In this document: positions 1 to 6,022 of the stretch, one piece after another | How the letters are laid out: each line of letters begins with the position of its first letter | Numbering within the stretch: the first letter of the stretch is position 1 | Assembly (NCBI GenBank): GCA_004556395.1 | Contig: SFHK01000034.1 | Span: 1 to 24,155 of the forward strand | Source of the DNA: Clostridiales bacterium | GTDB lineage: Bacteria; Bacillota; Clostridia; Christensenellales; Aristaeellaceae | DNA: 24,155 bases | Direction: 5' to 3' | Made by a program: the position numbers and the translations under genes | Notes under the pieces: model-generated | Databases searched by the model: none | Told to the model about the DNA's origin: nothing | Seen by the model: only the letters and a program-made list of their open reading frames with translations

Positions 1-59
1 GAACGCAGATGTATGATTTGTATACTAAATATTGGTAAACCTGAGGGAGCGAAAACGCA

Positions 60-767
60 ATGACGAAGCAGAAATTGATTCAGTATCTGAATGCGGCAAG
101 CGATGCGGAGGCGGCGGTTTACTATTACGAAGAATCAATCGGCCTGCTGCGGCAAAAGCTGAGCATGCTCGAGCCCGTCCAGCGCCCCGCGGACGCAGTG
201 AAACCGAAGCCGTTGGAACGAAAAGGGCCATTCAGCAAATATTTTGCTGGGTTTTGGATCGCCGGAATTGCAGATGTGGTTGTCATCGTAGGATTTCTCA
301 AATCAATGTCTAATGATAATTGGGGCTACCGGCTGGGTATGTCGCTTTTCGGCATTCCATTGCTCTTGCTGGCTGGATTCATTGCAGGTTGTGTGCTCGA
401 GCTTGTCGGCCTTGTTCTCGTAGACGGTTTTTTGGGAAGTATATTCGATTTTGGAAATGTGAGAAAGCAAAACCGTGAGATGCTACGCGAGTGGGAAGAA
501 GGAAACGATCGAAGAAAGAAGTGTTATGAAGAAGCATGCAGGCTCGAAGCCAAGGCAAAGAAAGAAACCCTTACGGTAATCAATGAGCTTACGGAGAAAT
601 GCAAAGAGATGAAGAAACAACGAAGCCGATTGTATGACATGAATGTTCTGCATGTCGCGTTTCGGAATATGATAGCAGTAAACCAGATTGAGACTATTTG
701 GAGATGGGCATCTGCAATGAATTGGAAGGGGCGAATGGCGCATACGCATTGTATATGCAGGATGTAA
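60..767 (+). CDS. Membrane/coiled-coil protein, 5' part of a frameshifted gene
   Basis: The ATG at 60 is preceded by GAGGGAG at about 12 nt. The product has a short N-terminal coiled coil (about 1-45), two hydrophobic segments (about 60-82 and 95-130), then a long charged helix rich in E/K/R (about 140-205), probably cytoplasmic coiled coil. The last about 24 residues of this frame look like an out-of-frame tail. From base 692 the natural continuation (D-Y-L-E-M-G-I-C-N-E-L-E-G) is in the next frame, so one G seems to be missing after the GAG codon at 690-692. Restoring it joins this ORF to the one ending at 1102 and gives about 347 residues. From memory, a YLxxGxCxxLEG-GAY-type segment recurs in hypothetical Firmicutes proteins; no function is known to me. 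This region is less GC-rich than the rest of the window. Confidence 0.6.
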   Translation: MTKQKLIQYLNAASDAEAAVYYYEESIGLLRQKLSMLEPVQRPADAVKPKPLERKGPFSKYFAGFWIAGIADVVVIVGFLKSMSNDNWGYRLGMSLFGIPLLLLAGFIAGCVLELVGLVLVDGFLGSIFDFGNVRKQNREMLREWEEGNDRRKKCYEEACRLEAKAKKETLTVINELTEKCKEMKKQRSRLYDMNVLHVAFRNMIAVNQIETIWRWASAMNWKGRMAHTHCICRM

Positions 768-1102
768 GAGCAAATCGAATCTGTGCATCCATTGAGGAAC
801 TGCGAAAATCCGTCGAGAAAGGCTTTGAAAATATGATGCAGACGATGGCAGGCGTTATGGCGGAACTGATGAAAACAAACAGTGCCATTAGAGGCATGCG
901 CACAGCCATAGAGTCTGGAATCGGCGGTCTGCAGAGACTTATTTATGATGAACAGGCCAGTGCGAACGAACGCTATCAGGCGAGCATGAGAGAAGCAAAC
1001 GGCTATCTGAAAAACATTCAGACCACGCTTTCGGAAGCTGCTCACAACGAATATATCGCCCTGAAGGAATCAAACGTCTCCGGCTACCTGCATCGCATGT
1101 AA
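698..1102 (+). CDS. 3' part of the frameshifted membrane/coiled-coil gene
   Basis: This frame opens at a TTG (698) or ATG (704) with no ribosome site, because both lie inside the upstream gene. It is better read as the C-terminal part of the protein that begins at 60. It starts with the conserved-looking stretch LEMGICNELEGANGAYALY, followed by a long helix (SIEELRKSVEKGFENMMQT and beyond) and ends HRM. It carries no hydrophobic segment. The 70-nt overlap in different frames, the helix content continuing across the junction, and the lack of a start signal together indicate one ancestral gene. A programmed -1 shift is unlikely, as there is no slippery heptamer at 684-695. Function unknown. Confidence 0.55.
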   Translation: MEMGICNELEGANGAYALYMQDVRANRICASIEELRKSVEKGFENMMQTMAGVMAELMKTNSAIRGMRTAIESGIGGLQRLIYDEQASANERYQASMREANGYLKNIQTTLSEAAHNEYIALKESNVSGYLHRM

Positions 1103-1125
1103 ACAGAAAAAGGCTAATGTATGCC

Positions 1126-1156
1126 GCCCCAGAGAAGTATAAAACTCCTCTGGGGC
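1126..1156 (+). terminator. Hairpin after the split gene, possible terminator
   Basis: GCCCCAGAG at 1126-1134 pairs perfectly with CTCTGGGGC at 1148-1156, with a 13-nt loop. C1125-G1157 extends the stem. It lies 24 nt past the stop at 1102. The following GTGTTACT is only weakly T-rich, so termination efficiency is uncertain. Confidence 0.45.
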
Positions 1157-1352
1157 GTGTTACTATGAAGCTGTTCATAGCGGCCGATAACGATATGGAA
1201 AACCGCCTTGAGCAGACGAGCCTGCTTCTTTTCAACCCTGTGCCATTTCCGCTGCGACGAATCCAAAGAACATCAAGCCCCACGCTTGACGTGATCGCCC
1301 GTTCTATCGCTTCGTGCGGATAGATTTACAAGGAGTTTTCTCCGTGAGACAA

Positions 1353-1682
1353 TCAAAGGAAATCGGTGCGCATGGGGGAGAAGATGTCGAGGAGAACGCC
1401 GGGCTTGACGCAGCGCGTGCCGTGGAGGATATTTGAGGGGAAGGCGAGGGTATCACCTTCGCGGACGGTGACGTCCTTGCCGTCCACGGTGAAGACGAAT
1501 TCACCGGAGAGGACGCGCGTGGCCTGGGCGTGCGGGTGCGTATGGGGGGCGCCGACGCTGCCGGCTTCGAAGTGCACCTCGACGATCATGATGTCGTCGG
1601 TATGGGCGAGGACGCGGCGGGAGACGCCGCCGCCGAGGTCGCGCAGGACTGCGTCCGCGGGGCGGACAACGGATGCGTTCAT
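1353..1682 (-). CDS. Small single-domain cupin protein
   Basis: A 109-residue protein consisting of one cupin beta-barrel. Motif 1 is H47-x-H49 followed by Q53 (APHTHPHAQATRVLSGEF), then the GEFVFTVDGKD turn. Motif 2 is GDTLAFPSNILHG with H87. These histidines are the usual metal ligands of the family. An in-frame upstream extension to 1847 exists, but the ATG at 1682 has a perfect AGGAGG six bases upstream and begins where the domain begins, so it is the start. Such small cupins are typically sugar-binding, isomerase-like or dioxygenase-like, and the sequence does not say which. It follows the aldolase gene on the same strand after 192 nt and may share its transcript. Confidence 0.8.
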   Translation of the reverse strand: MNASVVRPADAVLRDLGGGVSRRVLAHTDDIMIVEVHFEAGSVGAPHTHPHAQATRVLSGEFVFTVDGKDVTVREGDTLAFPSNILHGTRCVKPGVLLDIFSPMRTDFL

Positions 1683-1746
1683 GGTGATTCCTCCTGATGC
1701 TATATAGTTGAATGATTCCTGTGGCAGTCGGCGATAATTGAGTGTG

Positions 1747-1880
1747 TTCCTCTGAGAGGAGAGCGCTCGCGCCGAGGTCAGCCAGTCGGGAGTGCTATGA
1801 TCATTGTCCAAGGTATGCGGCAGTCCGGTACAGGCAACATTCCTCAAAGAGGATTGTGCTCGTGCCGAAGCGCATCAGCC
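1747..1880. repeat. Two diverged direct repeats carrying small hairpins
   Basis: TTCCTCTGAGAGGA at 1747-1760 and TTCCTCAAAGAGGA at 1840-1853 each form a 5-bp stem (TCCTC/GAGGA) with a 3-nt loop. Both are followed by a related flank (GCTCG, GCCGA, then TCAGCC), giving about 22 matches in 30 before a 4-nt offset. The copies lie between the aldolase stop and the cupin start. No T-run follows, so they are not clear terminators. Confidence 0.4.
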
Positions 1881-2552
1881 GATCAGGTCGAGGGGCTTTT
1901 TATCGCCGTACTCGGCCTGCCAGTCGCGGTCGAAGCCCTGAACGGCCAGGTCGGTCATGGGGTGCCAGATGAGCTTTTCGTAGAGGGCCGGCGGCAGGGT
2001 GGCGGAATGCGCGCCGTACTGGGACACGGCGGTCACCTGCTCCACGTTGCGGAAGCTGGCCGCCAGCACGCGCGTTTTCAGCTGGTAGTGGTTATAGATT
2101 TCCAGAATGTGCTTTACCAGCTCGCAGCCGTTGCCCACGTCGTCCATCTTGTTCACGTAGGGCGCGACGAAGTCCGCGCCGGCGCAGGCCGCCACGAGCG
2201 CCTGCTGGGCGGAGAAGATGGCCGTCATCGTTACGCCCACGCCCTCGCTCTTCAGGATGCGCGTCGCTTTCAGCGCTTCCGGGCAGATGGGCAGCTTCAC
2301 ATAGAATTCGCCGCCGATCAGATCGCGGATTGCGCGCGCCTCGCGCACCATGCCGTCCGCGTCCTTCTGCAGGGTCTGCGCGTGAAGCATGCGCTCGGGG
2401 CCGATCAGGGCGCGAACGTCCTTCAGAATTTTGGCATAGTCGCCGTGCTCGCGGCAGACGATGCTGGGGTTTGTCGTTACGCCGGAAATGGGGAAATCCT
2501 CTAAAATTTTCGCGATCGCTTCGCAGTTTGCGCTGTCGACCAGATAAAGCAT
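1875..2552 (-). CDS. fsa: Fructose-6-phosphate aldolase / transaldolase-like protein
   Basis: A 225-residue protein, the length of the short FSA/TalC branch of the transaldolase family. These are class I aldolases that cleave or form fructose 6-phosphate from dihydroxyacetone and glyceraldehyde 3-phosphate, or act as short transaldolases. Visible signatures are the N-terminal LVDSAN, GVTTNPSI (24-31), the Schiff-base lysine K86 in FYVKLPI, and APYVNKMDD (130-138) with Y132. Q59 in HAQTL is the residue that separates FSA-type from true transaldolases, which carry Glu there; this favours aldolase activity. The start at 2552 has AAGGAAG about 8 nt upstream and matches the family N terminus; the in-frame extension to 2630 is non-conserved and contains the promoter. 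Cytoplasmic. Confidence 0.85.
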   Translation of the reverse strand: MLYLVDSANCEAIAKILEDFPISGVTTNPSIVCREHGDYAKILKDVRALIGPERMLHAQTLQKDADGMVREARAIRDLIGGEFYVKLPICPEALKATRILKSEGVGVTMTAIFSAQQALVAACAGADFVAPYVNKMDDVGNGCELVKHILEIYNHYQLKTRVLAASFRNVEQVTAVSQYGAHSATLPPALYEKLIWHPMTDLAVQGFDRDWQAEYGDKKPLDLIG

Positions 2553-2586
2553 ACAATGGCTTCCTTTCGAACCGAATTTCGGCGGT

Positions 2587-2615
2587 ATTATACTCTTCTT
2601 TTTCCCCGTGCGCAA
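2587..2615 (-). promoter_or_regulatory. Sigma-A promoter of the aldolase gene
   Basis: On the minus strand, -35 TTGCGC (2610-2615), a 17-nt spacer and -10 TATAAT (2587-2592). It is placed 35 nt upstream of the aldolase start and divergent from the HMA gene. Confidence 0.65.
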
Positions 2616-2706
2616 GCAAGGAATGCGCAAAATCTGTGGTTAGCGCAGGCAAAAACGTTGAAATTCGATAAAATTCCGCGCATGGCGCGCCGTTTTCACG
2701 TTTTTG

Positions 2707-2715
2707 TGGTATGAT
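2707..2715 (+). promoter_or_regulatory. Extended -10 promoter of the HMA gene
   Basis: TGG-TATGAT (2707-2715) is an extended -10 without a good -35. It sits inside the palindrome GGTATGATACC (2708-2718), and a GGCGCGCC palindrome lies just upstream at 2684-2691. Confidence 0.45.
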
Positions 2716-2748
2716 ACCGCGTGAAGGACAAAAAGGAGGAAAACGATC

Positions 2749-2997
2749 ATGACGAAAACCGTGCTTTCGATAGAGGGAATGGCCTGCGGCATGTGCGAGG
2801 CGCATGTGAACGACGCGATTCGCGCGAATTTCAGCGTGAAGAAGGTCTCCTCTTCGCATAAAAAGGGACAGACTGAAGTCATCAGCGAGCAGCCGCTGGA
2901 CGAAGCGAAGCTTCAGGAGGTCATTGGAAAGACGGGCTACAACCTGACCGGCGTCTCGTCGGAGCCTTACGAGAAAAAGCATCTGTTCCACTTCTGA
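2749..2997 (+). CDS. Heavy-metal-associated (HMA) domain protein, CopZ-like
   Basis: An 82-residue protein with one ferredoxin-like HMA fold. The metal-binding loop is GMACGMC, giving C13-x2-C16 as in copper chaperones and the N-terminal domains of copper ATPases. A beta-alpha-beta pattern follows (SVKKVSSSHKKGQTEVI, LDEAKLQEVIGKTGYNL). Its likely role is binding and passing a soft metal ion, probably Cu(I), in the cytoplasm. The C-terminal tail ends KKHLFHF, with a histidine that might also bind metal. The start has AAGGAGG nine bases upstream. No copper ATPase or CsoR-type repressor is adjacent, so the metal is inferred only from the motif. It forms its own transcription unit, ended by the terminator at 3008-3035. 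Confidence 0.8.
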   Translation: MTKTVLSIEGMACGMCEAHVNDAIRANFSVKKVSSSHKKGQTEVISEQPLDEAKLQEVIGKTGYNLTGVSSEPYEKKHLFHF

Positions 2998-3007
2998 GAA
3001 ACGCGGG

Positions 3008-3035
3008 AAAAGGGCGCCAAAGCGGCGTCCTTTTT
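3008..3035 (+). terminator. Intrinsic terminator of the HMA gene
   Basis: AGGGCGCC (3011-3018) pairs with GGCGTCCT (3024-3031) with one G-T wobble and a 5-nt loop. It is followed by TTTT, and flanking AAA also pairs with the T-run. Confidence 0.8.
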
Positions 3036-3077
3036 CATGCGAATTATGAATAAATCTGGGTTTGATTGAAAACCACC

Positions 3078-3106
3078 TTTACGGCGGGGAGGTTCGCGTA
3101 TATAAT
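3078..3106 (+). promoter_or_regulatory. Sigma-A promoter of the two-component operon
   Basis: -35 TTTACG (3078-3083), 17-nt spacer, perfect -10 TATAAT (3101-3106). The response-regulator start follows 36 nt later. Confidence 0.65.
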
Positions 3107-3142
3107 ATAGGTAGAAAATGAATCCGTATTGAGGTGGAAGCT

Positions 3143-3838
3143 ATGGTCAACTGTCCGCTGGTTCTGATTTGCGACGACGATCCCGTGGTTCACGAGTCGC
3201 TTGGTATTTATCTGGATTCCGAGGGCTATGCGCACCGTTCCGCGTATGACGGCACGCAGGCGCTGGAAATGAAAAAGACGGAGAAGCCCGATCTGATCGT
3301 GCTCGATCTGATGATGCCCGGCATGAGCGGCATCGACGTGTGCCGTACGATTCGGCAGACCGACCGCGTGCCGATCATCATGCTCACGGCGAAGGGCGAG
3401 GAGATCGACCGCATTCTGGGTCTGGAGCTGGGCGCGGACGACTACATCGTGAAGCCGTTCAGCCCGCGCGAGGTGCTTGCGCGCATCAAGGCGGTGCTGC
3501 GCCGTTTTGAGGAAAAGACGGAAGCGCCGGACAAGAGCGTGGTGCGTCTGCCGCAGCTGGAGGTCAGCCTGGATAATTATCAGGTGAAGATCATGGGGCA
3601 GGTGGTTCCCTGCACGCCCAAGGAGGTCGAGATTCTGTACATGCTCACCTCTGCGCCCGGGCAGGTGTTCTCACGCGAGCAGATTCTGTCCCGCGTGTGG
3701 GGCTACGATTATTTCGGCGACACGCGCACGGTGGACGCGCATATCAAGCGCATCCGTCAGAAGCTGCCTGCCGAGGGCGTGAAGTGGGCGCTGCGCACGG
3801 TGTACGGCGTGGGCTATCGCTTTGAGGTGCGTGCCTGA
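3143..3838 (+). CDS. OmpR/PhoB-family response regulator
   Basis: A 231-residue DNA-binding response regulator. The receiver domain (about 4-118) shows the acidic pocket D11-D12, the phospho-acceptor D55 in LIVLDLMMPG, T82 in MLTAKG and the conserved K104 in VKPF. The C-terminal winged helix (about 130-230) has the OmpR pattern LTSAPGQVFSREQILSRVWG, then TRTVDAHIKRIRQKL and RTVYGVGYRFE. An in-frame GTG lies at 3134, but GAGGTGG at 3131-3137 is the natural ribosome site for the ATG at 3143, so that start is preferred. The stop overlaps the kinase start by one base (TGATG), so the two are co-translated partners. The arrangement resembles PhoP/WalR-type systems; the target genes are not evident. 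Confidence 0.9.
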   Translation: MVNCPLVLICDDDPVVHESLGIYLDSEGYAHRSAYDGTQALEMKKTEKPDLIVLDLMMPGMSGIDVCRTIRQTDRVPIIMLTAKGEEIDRILGLELGADDYIVKPFSPREVLARIKAVLRRFEEKTEAPDKSVVRLPQLEVSLDNYQVKIMGQVVPCTPKEVEILYMLTSAPGQVFSREQILSRVWGYDYFGDTRTVDAHIKRIRQKLPAEGVKWALRTVYGVGYRFEVRA

Positions 3839-5628
3839 TGATTCGAAGTGCGCTTCTGCGCCGCATTTATGCCGTGATCCTGCTTGCGCTGGTGGTCACG
3901 GCGGGCTGCACATGGCTGCTTTTCATGCTGATGTCGCGCTCGCTGTTTGTCAACATCCGCGCGAACGAAATGCTGCCGCGCGCACGTTCGCTGTCCGCCA
4001 TCGTAAACGCCTACATGGAGGGGCGGTTTGACGAAAACCTGCTGCTCCGGCTGGTGGACGTGAACGAAAAGGACACGAGCATCATGAACGCCTATCTGAT
4101 CGTCGCGGACAGGGAGGGGACGATTTCCCTCGTGAGTGACGAAAAACAGACGCTCGACCCGCAGAAGCTGGAAAATCAGATTTCCGAGATATTGAGCGGG
4201 CGCACGGTGGTATCGGTGCTGAAATCGATCGGCGGCGTGGACATTGTGACGCTGGGCGTGCCAGTGTATGACGACGGCGGGGCGATTTCCGGAGCGCTGC
4301 TTCTGTATGTTCCGCAGTATGAGACGCTGGCGGCGCGCAGCGCGCTGGCCGGCGCGCTGGCGATGGCGATGGGCATCGTGGTGCCGATTGTGTTCCTTCT
4401 GATTTACGCGCTGGTGTATCAGATGATCGCGCCGCTTCGGCAGATGCGGGACGTGGCGCTGCGCATGGCGGACGGCTCGTTCGACACGCGCGCCGACGAA
4501 TCGGTAAACGGCGAGGTCGGCCAGCTGGGTTCGTCGCTGAACCGGCTTTCGAAGGCGCTGAAGCACAACATCAGCGAGCTGACGTTTGAACGCAACCGTC
4601 TGGTGCAGATTCTGAACGGCCTTTCCGAGGGCATTGCGGCCGTCGACCGCATAGGCAACATCACGCACATCAACCCCGCGCTGGAGCATCTGTTTCAGGC
4701 AGGCGGCTGTCCGGAGAATCCGCGCATGAACGTGATTCCGCGCGAGGAGGTTTGGGCGGCGTTCGATCAGGCGATCAACAGCGGCGAGGGCGCGCATTTC
4801 ACGCTCAGCGAGGGCGAGCGAAACATCAGCTGCGCCATTTCACCCGTGCACGATGACAAGGGTGGCATCGCGGGCGCGGTGGGACTGTTCCGCGACATTA
4901 CCAGCGAGGTGCGTCTGGAAAACACGCGGCGCGAATACGTGGCCAACGTTTCCCACGAGATGCGCACGCCGCTTACGGCCATGCGTGGGCTGATCGAGCC
5001 GCTGCGCGACGGCATGGTGAAGGACGAAAACGCGCGCAAGCGGTATTACGACATTATCCTGCGCGAAATCTTGAGGCTTTCGCGATTGATCAACGACCTG
5101 ATGGAGCTTTCCCGCCTGCAAAGCGGTACGCTGGCCATCGAGCCGGAGAATTTCGAGATTGCCGAAATCGTGTATGATCTGTATGAGCGTTATTGGACGA
5201 CCTGCGAGGAGCACGGACTCACGCTTGCGCTGACGGCGGATTTCGAGAAGTTCCCGCTTCTGTTCTCGAATCCCGACCGCGTGGAGCAGCTTCTGGTGAT
5301 TCTTCTGGATAACGCGATCAAGTATACGCCGTCGGGCGGGCATATCGAGCTGGGCGGCGAATGGGACGACGAGCGCGCGACGCTGCGCGTGAAGGATAGC
5401 GGCCTTGGCATCGCGCCGGAGCATATCGACCATATCTTTGAGCGCTTCTATAAGGTGGACAAGGCGCACAGCGGCATGGGCTCCGGCCTTGGGCTGTCCA
5501 TTGCGCGGGAGATGCTCGAGCAGATGGGCGAAAAAATCTGGGTGACCAGCAAGGTGGGCGAGGGCAGCGAGTTCTGTTTCACCGTGAAGCGCGCCGCGCC
5601 GCCGCCGATGATTATTGAGAACGAGTAG
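3838..5628 (+). CDS. Sensor histidine kinase, PhoR/WalK-like
   Basis: A 596-residue membrane kinase. Order: TM1 (about 9-33), an extracytoplasmic sensor of about 135 residues, TM2 (about 171-195), HAMP (about 196-250), a PAS-like domain (about 252-355), HisKA with H373 in NVSHEMRTPLTAMRG, and HATPase_c with N492 in DNAIKYTPSGG, D520-SGLGI, the FERFYKVDKAHS box and the G-rich GMGSGLGLSIA. It autophosphorylates H373 and passes phosphate to D55 of the upstream regulator. The sensor domain resembles a single-Cache fold in length, but I cannot name a ligand. All catalytic boxes are present, so it should be functional. Translation is coupled to the regulator by the TGATG overlap. Confidence 0.9.
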   Translation: MIRSALLRRIYAVILLALVVTAGCTWLLFMLMSRSLFVNIRANEMLPRARSLSAIVNAYMEGRFDENLLLRLVDVNEKDTSIMNAYLIVADREGTISLVSDEKQTLDPQKLENQISEILSGRTVVSVLKSIGGVDIVTLGVPVYDDGGAISGALLLYVPQYETLAARSALAGALAMAMGIVVPIVFLLIYALVYQMIAPLRQMRDVALRMADGSFDTRADESVNGEVGQLGSSLNRLSKALKHNISELTFERNRLVQILNGLSEGIAAVDRIGNITHINPALEHLFQAGGCPENPRMNVIPREEVWAAFDQAINSGEGAHFTLSEGERNISCAISPVHDDKGGIAGAVGLFRDITSEVRLENTRREYVANVSHEMRTPLTAMRGLIEPLRDGMVKDENARKRYYDIILREILRLSRLINDLMELSRLQSGTLAIEPENFEIAEIVYDLYERYWTTCEEHGLTLALTADFEKFPLLFSNPDRVEQLLVILLDNAIKYTPSGGHIELGGEWDDERATLRVKDSGLGIAPEHIDHIFERFYKVDKAHSGMGSGLGLSIAREMLEQMGEKIWVTSKVGEGSEFCFTVKRAAPPPMIIENE

Positions 5629-5636
5629 GATACAGG

Positions 5637-5668
5637 GAAACGGAGCTTCCGCGAGGAAACTCCGTTTC
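5637..5668 (+). terminator. Hairpin terminator after the kinase
   Basis: GAAACGGAG (5637-5645) pairs with CTCCGTTTC (5660-5668), and an inner TTCC/GGAA extends the stem to 13 bp. It starts 8 nt after the stop. There is only a short T-run (GCGTTTCT). Confidence 0.6.
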
Positions 5669-5684
5669 GCGTTTCTATGGGGGT

Positions 5685-5770
5685 GGGTACGGGAGGGGGC
5701 AGGGGCGCAAAGCGCCCCTGCCCCCTCCCGTACCCTTGCAGAAGCCGAGGGCTTCTGCAAGGCGTGCCGC
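5685..5770 (+). repeat. Composite intergenic repeat, copy 1
   Basis: Two adjacent hairpins. The first is a perfect 24-bp inverted repeat (5685-5708 with 5712-5735) around an AAA loop; its arms begin GGGTACGGGAGGGGGC. The second is TTGCAGAAGCC (5736-5746), loop GAG, GGCTTCTGCAA (5750-5760). The conserved tail GGCGTGCCGC follows at 5761-5770. The second hairpin and tail recur at 14369-14402. Confidence 0.75.
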
Positions 5771-5974
5771 CGGACGATGTGGGACGATCGATCTTTTCTC
5801 ACCAAAGAAACGGGAGAAGACGGGGAGACGGCCGTGATTTTGTGAATCAGCGGATACTTTGTCGCGCTGTGGAGAGGGAGAGACTCCAATAGACGTTGTA
5901 CCTGAGGGAAAAACAGAAACGAAAAGCCGCGCATACGGCGGCCGCAATCGAAGGCATATGTATCTTGAGGGGGT

Positions 5975-5999
5975 GCCGGGGGAGCGACGCTCCCCCGGC
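5975..5999 (-). repeat. GC-rich hairpin downstream of the toroid enzyme
   Basis: GCCGGGGGAGC (5975-5985) and GCTCCCCCGGC (5989-5999) form a perfect 11-bp stem with a 3-nt loop, 23 nt beyond the minus-strand stop at 6023. There is no T-run. It could stop transcription or protect the 3' end of the minus-strand mRNA. Confidence 0.5.
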
Positions 6000-6022
6000 C
6001 CATCCGGAGAAAAGGCTTCGAA

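Larger units (their letters stand above)
5629..6022. other. Intergenic region between convergent genes
   Basis: This 394-nt region separates the kinase (+) from the toroid enzyme (-). It holds the kinase hairpin (5637-5668), the composite double-hairpin element (5685-5770) and another GC-rich hairpin (5975-5999). I see no gene, RNA motif or promoter in 5771-5970. Confidence 0.7.

Noticed and set aside
684..700. Programmed -1 ribosomal frameshift in the first gene
   Set aside because: No X-XXY-YYZ slippery heptamer and no evident downstream pseudoknot; a single-base loss explains the data better.
1117..1323. 68-codon frame after the split gene
   Set aside because: It starts inside the hairpin, has no ribosome site and no recognisable content. 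The short stretch 1160-1350 shows no other gene.
1329..1346. CAAGGAG-TTTT-CTCCGTG hairpin beyond the cupin stop
   Set aside because: A short stem with one mismatch and no T-run; too weak to call a terminator.
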